Shown: positions 1 to 6,982 of the stretch, piece after piece
How positions within the stretch are numbered: position 1 is the first letter of the stretch
How the letters are laid out: the number at the start of each line of letters is the position of its first letter
Translations under genes and position numbers: made by a program
NCBI GenBank assembly: GCA_035570275.1
Contig: DATMNI010000220.1
Location: forward strand, 1-36,710
From: DATMNI01 sp035570275
Lineage (GTDB): Bacteria; Acidobacteriota; Terriglobia; Bryobacterales; Bryobacteraceae
Direction: 5' to 3'
Length of the DNA: 36,710 nucleotides
Notes under the pieces: model-generated
What the model saw: only the letters and a program-made list of their open reading frames with translations
What the model was told of the DNA's origin: nothing
The model's database searches: none

Positions 1-69
1 CACTGTCACCACAAGGTCCATCCCACCCTGCCAGACCCGAAGTTCCCGAAAATGGCTGACCCTCGCCAT
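1..69 (-). CDS. Four helix bundle (S23-like) protein, N-terminal fragment
   Basis: An ATG at 69 on the minus strand opens a frame that runs off the left edge after 23 codons. The product begins MARVSHFRELRVWQGGMDLV, which matches the typical N-terminus of the free-standing four helix bundle / 'S23 ribosomal protein' family (TIGR02436-like: xxFxELxVWQxxMDLxxxV). A good ribosome binding site (AGAGGTGG) lies about 5 bases upstream. The family forms small homopentameric helical bundles and was first known from intervening sequences in 23S rRNA genes; its cellular role is unsettled. It is co-directional with ftsW and starts 68 bases after the ftsW stop, where murG is often found. The identification rests on 23 residues only. 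Confidence 0.6.
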   Translation of the reverse strand, partial: MARVSHFRELRVWQGGMDLVVTV

Positions 70-98
70 CACACCCACCTCTTCACGAGCCGCGTTAA

Positions 99-127
99 CC
101 GGCCACCGGCATCCGGCATCTGGCATC
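99..127 (-). repeat. Short tandem GATGCC(A/G)G repeat between ftsW and the four helix bundle gene
   Basis: On the minus strand the short gap after ftsW carries three consecutive 8-base units of the form GATGCCRG, then a GGTGGCCGG tail. It is a small degenerate tandem repeat in the leader of the partial gene at 1-69. No function can be assigned. Confidence 0.45.
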
Positions 128-137
128 CGTTCTTCAG

Positions 138-1289
138 CTACCCCGCATGCTCACTCACGTTCATCAACATTCCCAGACTCGCCATCGTGCTCAGCAGCGA
201 ACTGCCGCCGTAGCTGATCATGGGGAGCGGAATGCCCTTGGTGGGCATCATGCCCAGCACCACACTCATGTGCATGAAGCCTTGCACCACCACGATCACC
301 GTCAGGCCCAGCGCCAGATAGCGGCCGAAATCATCGCCCATGCGGAAGGCGGCCCGCAGGCCGCGCCAGAAAATGATGCAGAAGCCGATCAGCAGGCCGA
401 CAGTGCCGATCATTCCCAGTTCCTCACCGGCCACCGCGTAGATGAAGTCCTTGTGCGCTTCCGGGAGATACAGGAGTTTTTGCCGGCCGTTCATGAATCC
501 CAGGCCCATGGGGCCGCCGGCGCCCACCGCGATTTGCGATTGCTCGAGCTGGTAGTTGGTGTCGCGCGTGACCAGCGACTTCTGCAGGTAGTCTTTGAGC
601 CTGCCTCGCGGGTCGAACTTCTCCACCAGCTTGAATTGAGGGTCGAAAAATTTCACCACGCGGGCGGTGCGGTAAGGCTTCTCCGCAATGAACAGAACCA
701 CACCCAGGGAAGCCAGCGTCGCCGCCATAATGCAGTACCGCCACTCCAGACCTGCGACGAAAAAGACGATGGCCGCCGCCGCGCCAAGAACGATGGCTGT
801 GCCCAGGTCGGCCACTACCACCGCCAGAATCACCAGTCCGACCGCCATCGCGGCCGGCACCAGCGTGTGGCGCATATTGTTGATCGCGCGCGCCCGCCAG
901 GTGACGAAGAAGGCCAGGAAGACCACCAGCACGGGCTTCGCCAGTTCCGAAGGCTGAATACCGATCGGCCCTCCCAGCCTCAGCCACCGGTGGTTCACGG
1001 GGTCGATGAAGAAGACCGCGCCCAACAGCAGCAGCGCCAGGCTGATGGAGCAGAAGGCCACCGCGGGCGTCTGCAACCGGCGGTAGTACGTCTTCTTGAG
1101 TGTCATCATGACGACCAGGGCGAGCACGGCCCAAGCCGCCTGGCGCTCCACGAAATGCCAGGCCGTGCGGTAGCGCTGGTCCATCTGCGCCATAATCGAC
1201 GATGCGCTGTACACCAGGAGGACACCGAACACAACCATCGCCAGCACGGTGCCGAAGAGAATCCAGTCGGTCTTGAGACGTTGCGCCAT
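138..1289 (-). CDS. ftsW: Septal peptidoglycan polymerase FtsW (SEDS family)
   Basis: This 383-residue polytopic inner-membrane protein belongs to the FtsW/RodA/SpoVE (SEDS) family, which polymerises lipid II into glycan strands and works with the class B PBP at the division site. The start is hydrophobic from residue 8 (DWILFGTVLAMVVFGVLLVY), about ten membrane segments follow, and the family signatures are present: GPIGIQPSELAKP in the middle and GIPLPMISYGGSS near the C-terminus. Length is normal (FtsW about 380-410 aa). The start ATG at 1289 has AGGA 8 bases upstream and lies 18 bases after the murD stop, so it is translated from the dcw operon mRNA. FtsW is preferred over RodA because of its position between murD and the usual murG site. 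Confidence 0.96.
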   Translation of the reverse strand: MAQRLKTDWILFGTVLAMVVFGVLLVYSASSIMAQMDQRYRTAWHFVERQAAWAVLALVVMMTLKKTYYRRLQTPAVAFCSISLALLLLGAVFFIDPVNHRWLRLGGPIGIQPSELAKPVLVVFLAFFVTWRARAINNMRHTLVPAAMAVGLVILAVVVADLGTAIVLGAAAAIVFFVAGLEWRYCIMAATLASLGVVLFIAEKPYRTARVVKFFDPQFKLVEKFDPRGRLKDYLQKSLVTRDTNYQLEQSQIAVGAGGPMGLGFMNGRQKLLYLPEAHKDFIYAVAGEELGMIGTVGLLIGFCIIFWRGLRAAFRMGDDFGRYLALGLTVIVVVQGFMHMSVVLGMMPTKGIPLPMISYGGSSLLSTMASLGMLMNVSEHAG

Positions 1290-1307
1290 AGTTCAGTCCT
1301 TTGGGGT

Positions 1308-2645
1308 TTAGTGCCTCGGTTGCAGTTGATTCACGATCTGTTTGAACACCTCGCCGCGATGTTCGAAGCTCTGAAACTGGTCGAAACTGGCGCATGCGGG
1401 CGCCAGCAGGACGGTATCGCCGGGCGTGGCGTTTTGGTACGCGTGCGCGATGGCTGCGTCCAGAGTCTTGGCATCCACCAGCGGCACGGCGCCATCTAAC
1501 TCGCCGGCGATCTTGTCAGCCGCGGCGCCAATCAACAGCGCGGCACGGGCCTTGGCAGCCAGAGGTTCGCGCAGAGCTTTGTAGTCCAAGCCTTTGTCCT
1601 TGCCGCCCAGGATCACCCACAGGCCGCCGGGAAATGCGTCAATAGCCTTGAGCGTGGCATCGACGCTGGTGGCCTTCGAATCGTTGTAAAAGTCGATTCC
1701 GCCGACCCTGCGCACGAATTCCAGGCGGTGCTCCACGGCTTGGAAAGTTCGCACGGCCGCGGCGATTTGTTGGCGTTCGACGCCGGCGCGCGCGGCGGCA
1801 ATGGCAGCGGCCAGCACGTTCTCCACGTTGTGACGGCCGCGGATGGGGATCTCGCCGGCCTCCATCAGAAGCTTGCCATCGAGCACGAGCTTGCCGCTGC
1901 ACAGGCTGGCGCCGGGCGTTACTTTGCGGCGGCTGCTGAACCATTGCACGGTGGCTGCGGTGCGGGCGGCATAGGCGGCGCACACCGGGTCATCGGCGTT
2001 GAGGATGGCGAAATCGCCGGCCTGCTGGGTTTCGAACAGGCGGCCTTTGGCGGCGGCGTATTTTTCGAAAGTATGGTGGCGGTCCAGGTGGTTCTGCGTC
2101 ACGTTGAGCGCCAGGCCGATGTGCGCGCGGAACTCCACAATCGTCTCAAGCTGGAAGCTGGATAGTTCCAGCACGTTCCAGCCCTCGGCGCTGGAGGTAT
2201 CCACCATGGCCGTCACGGGCACGCCGATATTGCCGCCTACCTGCACCGGCACGCCGGATTCGCGCCCGCCTTCACGAAGAATGTGGCCGATCAGGCTGGT
2301 GGTGGTGGTCTTGCCATTGGAGCCGGTGATGCCGATGGTGCGGCCCTTCAAATACGGGGCCGCCAGTTCCACTTCGCCGATCACGGGCACGCCGCGCCGG
2401 CGAGCCTCCACCAGCGGCGGCAGGTCGGCAGGCACGTCGGGCGAGAGCACGATGCGGTCGCAATTGGCGAATACTTCGGGCGTCTGTGGTGCGAAAGGAA
2501 CGTGCAGGCGGGCCAGCAGGTCCCGCGCTTCGGGCAACTGGTCCAGCGGCTTCAAGTCGGTGGCAAGCACGTCCGCGCCGTGGCGGACCAGCAACTCCAC
2601 GGACGCCATCCCCGATCTTTTCATGCCCACGACCAGTGTGCTCAT
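1308..2645 (-). CDS. murD: UDP-N-acetylmuramoyl-L-alanine--D-glutamate ligase MurD
   Basis: Cytoplasmic ATP-dependent ligase that adds D-glutamate to UDP-MurNAc-L-Ala. The 445-aa protein has the three Mur ligase domains. An N-terminal Rossmann-like UDP-binding region starts at STLVVGMKRSGMA. The central ATPase carries the P-loop GSNGKTTTT at residues 108-116 and the NVTQNHLDRH segment typical of MurD. The C-terminal domain contains the DYKAL/GGKDKG region (VILGGKDKGLDY), which is characteristic of MurD. Length fits the family (about 440-460 aa). It sits between mraY and ftsW on the same strand, but an unusually long 334-base gap full of hairpin repeats separates it from mraY, so its expression could be partly uncoupled from the upstream genes. 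Confidence 0.96.
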   Translation of the reverse strand: MSTLVVGMKRSGMASVELLVRHGADVLATDLKPLDQLPEARDLLARLHVPFAPQTPEVFANCDRIVLSPDVPADLPPLVEARRRGVPVIGEVELAAPYLKGRTIGITGSNGKTTTTSLIGHILREGGRESGVPVQVGGNIGVPVTAMVDTSSAEGWNVLELSSFQLETIVEFRAHIGLALNVTQNHLDRHHTFEKYAAAKGRLFETQQAGDFAILNADDPVCAAYAARTAATVQWFSSRRKVTPGASLCSGKLVLDGKLLMEAGEIPIRGRHNVENVLAAAIAAARAGVERQQIAAAVRTFQAVEHRLEFVRRVGGIDFYNDSKATSVDATLKAIDAFPGGLWVILGGKDKGLDYKALREPLAAKARAALLIGAAADKIAGELDGAVPLVDAKTLDAAIAHAYQNATPGDTVLLAPACASFDQFQSFEHRGEVFKQIVNQLQPRH

Positions 2646-2979
2646 ATGCTTTTGTGGGGCAGGTTGCTAACCTGCGGCGGATTGGCAATCCGCCTGCCGG
2701 ACGCTGTGGGTAAGCGCTCAAGGGCGGGCTGGCTCGCTGCGCATCGCGCGGGCTGGCTCGCTACGCATCGCGCAGGCGGATTAACAATCCGCCGCACTCC
2801 CGAAAGTCGCTTGTGGAAGTTCGGCTGCGCGCCCACTCCCGGCGGGCGGATTGCCAATCCGCCGCAGCTTGCCAAGCTGCCCCACATAGCGCCACGGGCG
2901 ACTTTCATCCTGCCCCCTGTGCGCCCGGCGCACATCGCGAACAGATTAACAATCTGCCCCACAAGTTTGCTCTGCATCT
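2646..2979. repeat. mraY-murD spacer filled with REP/BIME-like paired hairpins
   Basis: This 334-base gap inside the dcw operon has no credible gene. Six perfect or near-perfect inverted repeats are visible: 2659-2675 (GCAGGTT-GCT-AACCTGC), 2676-2694 (GGCGGATTGGCAATCCGCC), 2775-2793, 2845-2863, 2864-2880 (GCAGCTTG-C-CAAGCTGC) and 2942-2956. Two adjacent hairpins form a composite unit at 2654-2694, led by GTGG, and the same unit recurs in inverted orientation at 2845-2885 (ending in CCAC). A third half unit with CCAC lies at 2942-2962. A GTGG tetranucleotide in front of a hairpin, and units in inverted pairs, is the architecture of REP/BIME elements mobilised by RAYT transposases. Whether they are multicopy in the genome cannot be seen here. 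Confidence 0.75.
2725..2772. repeat. Two tandem 24-bp direct repeats in the mraY-murD spacer
   Basis: Positions 2725-2748 and 2749-2772 are back-to-back copies of a 24-base unit that begins CGGGCTGGCTCGCT and ends GCATCGCG. They differ at one position (G or A at unit base 15). They lie between the two inverted composite hairpin units, so they are probably part of that element's centre. The unit length is a multiple of three but no supported gene covers it. Confidence 0.85.
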
Positions 2980-4116
2980 TCATCTCAACTTCAACGTGGT
3001 CAGCGCGAACAGAGCCAGCACCAGGCCGGCGATCCAAAAGCGCGCAATGATTTTCGATTCGGCCCATCCCAGCGCTTCAAAGTGATGATGCAGAGGCGCC
3101 ATCTTGAAAATGCGTTTTCCGCCGCGCAGTTTGAAACTGCCAACCTGCAGGATTACGGAAACTGCCTCCAATATGAAGATGCCGCCGATGAACAGCAGCA
3201 AAACTTCCTGCTTGATCATCACCGCCACCACCGCCATCGCCCCGCCCAGCCCGAGCGACCCCACGTCGCCCATGAAGATCTCGGCCGGGTGGGCGTTGTA
3301 CCAGAGAAAGCCCAGGCTGGCGCCGGTCATGGAGCCGCAAAAGATGGTCAGCTCAGAGGTGCGCGGGCTGCGCGCCAGTTCCAGATATTGGGCAAAGACC
3401 ACATTGCCGCCGACAAAGGTGAGAACGGTGAGCGCGCCCGCGGCAATCACCATCAGGCCGATCGCCAGGCCGTCCAGACCGTCCGTCAGGTTGACCGCGT
3501 TTGAAGCAAACACCACCACCAGTGCCACGAAGATACAGAAGGGCGCCACGCCCAGCACGTAGGTCCACGGGTTGTGCGTAAGCGACAGAATCACCAGCGA
3601 GGGTTTGAACTGCTTCAGAAAAGGGATGTTCATCTGGGTGGAGAAATCCCCGTAGGCCTGCATTACCAGCAGCAGCGCCGAAAAGGCGAAGCCCATGGAG
3701 AACTGGTAAGCCAGCTTGCGTTTCCCGGTGAGGCCCAGGTTGCGGCGATTGGCGACTTTGGCGTAGTCGTCCAGGAACCCGATCCATCCGTAACCGAGCA
3801 GCGCGGCGATGGCGACCCAGACGCTGGGATAGCGCAGGTCGGCCCACAGCAGAGTGGGAATGACAATGGAAATAATGATCAGCACACCGCCCATGGTGGG
3901 CGTGCCGGCCTTCTTCTGGTGCGATTGCGGGCCTTCCTCGCGGATGTACTGGCCGATTTGAAACTGGTGCAGTTTGTGGATGAGCCAGGGCCCCAGCGCA
4001 ATGCAGAGGAACAGCGCCGTGAGGCTGGCAAAGGCCGTGCGGAACGTGGTGTAGCGGAAGACGCGGAACGGGCTCACGTACTTGTAAAGCTGTTCGTATA
4101 GCAGATAATAGAGCAT
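2980..4116 (-). CDS. mraY: Phospho-N-acetylmuramoyl-pentapeptide-transferase MraY
   Basis: Integral membrane enzyme that transfers phospho-MurNAc-pentapeptide from UDP to undecaprenyl phosphate, giving lipid I. The 378-aa protein has about ten membrane helices and the canonical motifs: KAGTPTMGG at 69-77, the aspartate pair in FLDDYAK at 114-120, NAVNLTDGLDGLAIG at 206-220 (Mg2+ and uridine site) and the MAPLHHHFE histidine loop in the C-terminal part. Length is slightly above the E. coli enzyme (360 aa). The ATG at 4116 is preceded by AGGGAACG and lies 6 bases after the murF stop, so the two are tightly coupled. A long repeat-filled spacer follows it before murD. Confidence 0.97.
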   Translation of the reverse strand: MLYYLLYEQLYKYVSPFRVFRYTTFRTAFASLTALFLCIALGPWLIHKLHQFQIGQYIREEGPQSHQKKAGTPTMGGVLIIISIVIPTLLWADLRYPSVWVAIAALLGYGWIGFLDDYAKVANRRNLGLTGKRKLAYQFSMGFAFSALLLVMQAYGDFSTQMNIPFLKQFKPSLVILSLTHNPWTYVLGVAPFCIFVALVVVFASNAVNLTDGLDGLAIGLMVIAAGALTVLTFVGGNVVFAQYLELARSPRTSELTIFCGSMTGASLGFLWYNAHPAEIFMGDVGSLGLGGAMAVVAVMIKQEVLLLFIGGIFILEAVSVILQVGSFKLRGGKRIFKMAPLHHHFEALGWAESKIIARFWIAGLVLALFALTTLKLR

Positions 4117-4122
4117 CGTTCC

Positions 4123-5460
4123 CTACGCCAGAAACCTTTCCAAAGCCTGTTCCACCTTCACGCCGCGCGATCCTTTGAACAAGACGGCATCCCCCGCGCG
4201 AGCCTCCTGGCGGGCAAAATCGCCGGCTTCGGCCGGGTTCGCAAAGAAGCGCGCGGCCGCTTTCGCGAGACCCGCCTCCACGGCGGCGTCCACCATTAAC
4301 TGAGCATCACCGCGGACACCAATCAGCAGGTCGACCCCGTGACGCGCCGCATATCGGCCTACCTGCCGGTGAAGTTCTGCCGACGCCCGGCCCAGTTCCA
4401 GCATTTCGCCCAGTACGGCGATGCGCTTTCCTGCCGGGGTTTCGCGCAGCACATCGACCATGGATTCCGCCGCTTCGGGGTTAGAGTTGTAGCAGTCGTT
4501 CCAGACCACGATGCCGTTGTGCGCCAGGCGTTCTCCGCGCATTTTGCCAACCGCGAACGTCCTCACCGGCTCCCGCAGCCGCTCCGGAGCCATGCCGAAC
4601 ACCTGCGCCACCGCGATGGCGGCCAGCAGGTTCATCACGGCATGTCGCCCAACCATGCTTGTTTCGAAATCCACACCCAACGTGCGGAAGCGGGCGCCAT
4701 CGGCGCGGTAGTCCACGGCGTCGGCCCGCACATCGGCACACTCCGAGAAACCGAAGGTAATGGTGCGGCCCTGGTGCGAGTCGCGAAAACGGACCACGCG
4801 CGCGTCATCGGCATTCAGCACGGCCACGCCGTGACGCGGCAAGCCTTCAATCAACTCCCGTTTGGCGGCCGCCACCCCGTCGATGGAATCGAAGAACTCC
4901 AGGTGCGCGTATCCCACGTTGGTCACCACGCCGACATCGGGCCTGGCGATACCGGCCAGCGCCCGAATTTCGCCGGCGTGATTCATTCCCATTTCCAGCA
5001 CCGCGGCCCGGCAATCGTCGGGCAGCCGCAGGATCGAAAGCGGCACGCCCACATGGTTATTGAGGTTCCCGATGGTCCGGCCAACGGACATTTCCACGCT
5101 CAGCAGGTGCGCCACCGCGTCCTTGGTGGTCGTCTTGCCGGCGCTGCCTGTCACAGCAATCACCTGTCCGCCCCAGCGGCCCCGCGCCCACGCTCCCAGA
5201 TCCTGCAAAGCTCGCAGGGTATCGCTCACCACCAACTCACCGGCAACCCCAATCGGGCGCTCCACCACCACGGCGGCGGCCCGTTGCCGAACGGCGTCGG
5301 CTACATAATCGTGGCCATCGTAGTTAGGCCCGCGCAGCGCAAAATACACGTCACCGGGATTCTGTGTCCGGGTGTCCACACTCCATCCGTCCGCGTGCCG
5401 GGCGGCGGGTCTTCCATGCGCTCCGATGGCGTCCGCAACTTCTTGAAGATCCAAGGTCAT
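4123..5460 (-). CDS. murF: UDP-N-acetylmuramoyl-tripeptide--D-alanyl-D-alanine ligase MurF
   Basis: Cytoplasmic Mur ligase that adds D-Ala-D-Ala to the UDP-MurNAc-tripeptide and so completes the pentapeptide. The P-loop GSAGKTTTK lies at about 105-113 of the chosen product, preceded by the MurF-type N-terminal domain (SVDTRTQNPGDVYFALRG) and followed by EMGMNHAGEI and VWNDCYNSNPEA, all typical of MurF. I place the start at the ATG at 5460 (MTLDLQEVADAIG), giving 445 aa. It begins after the murE stop and has GGGACGAG upstream. An in-frame ATG at 5499 would add 13 residues, overlap murE by 23 bases and leave its AAAGG only two bases from the ATG. The alternative cannot be excluded. Confidence 0.95.
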   Translation of the reverse strand: MTLDLQEVADAIGAHGRPAARHADGWSVDTRTQNPGDVYFALRGPNYDGHDYVADAVRQRAAAVVVERPIGVAGELVVSDTLRALQDLGAWARGRWGGQVIAVTGSAGKTTTKDAVAHLLSVEMSVGRTIGNLNNHVGVPLSILRLPDDCRAAVLEMGMNHAGEIRALAGIARPDVGVVTNVGYAHLEFFDSIDGVAAAKRELIEGLPRHGVAVLNADDARVVRFRDSHQGRTITFGFSECADVRADAVDYRADGARFRTLGVDFETSMVGRHAVMNLLAAIAVAQVFGMAPERLREPVRTFAVGKMRGERLAHNGIVVWNDCYNSNPEAAESMVDVLRETPAGKRIAVLGEMLELGRASAELHRQVGRYAARHGVDLLIGVRGDAQLMVDAAVEAGLAKAAARFFANPAEAGDFARQEARAGDAVLFKGSRGVKVEQALERFLA

Positions 5461-5476
5461 GGCACACTCGTCCCGC

Positions 5477-6982
5477 TCACTCGTCCCGGTGATACCCATA
5501 ACCTTTAAGCACTTCTCTCGCCACCTGCCTGTCGTCGAAATCGATGGTCTTATCCTTCAGAACCTGGTAGGTCTCGTGGCCCTTGCCGGCCAGGATGACG
5601 ATGTCGCCCTCGCGGGCTTCCTTCAGGGCGCGGGCGATGGCCGCCGCCCGGTCCGGCTCCACCACGTGCGGCACATCCTTGCGGCGAATGCCCACCAGCG
5701 CGTCGTTCATGATGGCCAACGGATCTTCGGAACGTGGATTGTCGCTGGTCAGCACCACGAAATCGCTGGCCTCCGCCGCCGCCTGCCCCATCAGGGGACG
5801 CTTGGTGCGGTCGCGGTCGCCGCCGCAGCCGAAGAGCGTGATCACCCGCTTGGGGTTGAGCCCGCGCGCCACGGCGATGACGTTGCGAAGCGCATCGTCG
5901 GTGTGCGCGTAGTCCACCACGACGACGAACGGCTGGCCCAGGTCGACGCGTTCGAACCGGCCGGGTACGGCGCGCAAGTCCGCAATGCCCCTGGCGATCG
6001 TCTCCGGCGCCAGTCCATAGGATAGGCCGGCGCCACAGGCCGCCAGGATGTTGTACACGTTGATTTTTCCGATGAGCGGCGATTCCAGCGGAAAGCGCAG
6101 CTTGCCGTGCTGCACATCGAACTTCGCCCCCTTAACACCCGTTGAAATATGCCGCGCGCGCAGTTCGGCCTCCTGGCCCAGGCCGTACCAGATGACCTGT
6201 GTCTTCGGGTTGAGCCGGATGCGCCGCGCGTATTCGTCGTCGCGGTTGAGCACGGCAAAGCGCGGCGCGTCGCCGCCGGCGCCATCGAACAGGGTTTGCT
6301 TGGCGGCGAAATATGCCTCCATGGTGCCGTGGAAATCCAGGTGGTCGCGCGTCAGATTGGTGAAGACGGCGGTGTGAAAGTGGAGCCCGTACACGCGGTT
6401 GAGCGCCAGCGCGTGGGAGGAAACTTCCATGGTGGCGTGCGTGCCTCCGGACTGGCGCAATTCGGCGAACAATCGCACCAGGTCGAGCGACTCCGGGGTG
6501 GTGTTGACGGCCTTCAGGACGCGGCCCGCCAGGTGGTATTCGATGGTGCCGATCATGGCGGTGATGTGCCCGGCGGCGTGCAGCACCGAATCGATCAGAT
6601 ATGCCGTCGTAGTCTTGCCGTTGGTTCCGGTGATGCCGGTGATGCCGAGTTGTTCGTCCGGACTGCCGTAGAAATTGCGCGCCGCCAGGGATAGCGCCTG
6701 GCGCCCGTGCTCCACGTGAACCCAGCGTCCCGATAAATGCCCGGCCAGCGGGTCGGGCGGGACCGGCGGCTCCGATTCGCTGGCCACGGCCAGCGCCCCG
6801 CGGGCCACCGCATCCTGGGCGAATTGCCGGCCGTCAGTCCGGCTGCCCGGGAAGGCGAAGAACAGAAAACCCGGTTCCACGCGCCGCGAATCGTACTCCA
6901 GTCCGCCAACTTCCAACGGGGCAAGCTCCGGCGCCAGTGGCTGTTTGAGCCGCACGCCCGAGAGTATGCCGTCGAGGTTCAT
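5477..6982 (-). CDS. murE: UDP-N-acetylmuramoyl-tripeptide synthetase MurE, meso-diaminopimelate type
   Basis: Cytoplasmic ligase that adds the third peptide residue to UDP-MurNAc-L-Ala-D-Glu. The 501-aa protein has the P-loop GTNGKTTT at 119-126, the carbamylated-lysine segment AYFAAKQTLF (Lys228) and a DNPRSEDP motif at 414-421. The DNPR tetrad is the signature of meso-diaminopimelate-adding MurE enzymes, so the peptidoglycan is expected to be of the mDAP type, as usual in diderm bacteria. Its ATG overlaps the ftsI stop in an ATGA (6979-6982), showing translational coupling with the PBP gene upstream. Length is normal for MurE (about 490-510 aa). Confidence 0.97.
   Translation of the reverse strand: MNLDGILSGVRLKQPLAPELAPLEVGGLEYDSRRVEPGFLFFAFPGSRTDGRQFAQDAVARGALAVASESEPPVPPDPLAGHLSGRWVHVEHGRQALSLAARNFYGSPDEQLGITGITGTNGKTTTAYLIDSVLHAAGHITAMIGTIEYHLAGRVLKAVNTTPESLDLVRLFAELRQSGGTHATMEVSSHALALNRVYGLHFHTAVFTNLTRDHLDFHGTMEAYFAAKQTLFDGAGGDAPRFAVLNRDDEYARRIRLNPKTQVIWYGLGQEAELRARHISTGVKGAKFDVQHGKLRFPLESPLIGKINVYNILAACGAGLSYGLAPETIARGIADLRAVPGRFERVDLGQPFVVVVDYAHTDDALRNVIAVARGLNPKRVITLFGCGGDRDRTKRPLMGQAAAEASDFVVLTSDNPRSEDPLAIMNDALVGIRRKDVPHVVEPDRAAAIARALKEAREGDIVILAGKGHETYQVLKDKTIDFDDRQVAREVLKGYGYHRDE

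Noticed and set aside
147..1499. A 450-codon plus-strand open frame opposite ftsW and murD
   Set aside because: It is rich in His, Gln and Arg, with no motif; ftsW and murD on the other strand explain the sequence. Similar shadows at 3574-4101, 4339-5508, 16060-17574, 17575-18867 and 35409-36341 were dropped for the same reason.
2642..3067. Open frames crossing the mraY-murD spacer on both strands
   Set aside because: They translate the hairpin repeats and tandem 24-mers (for example repeated RIANPPQ-type peptides), have no ribosome sites and overlap mraY.
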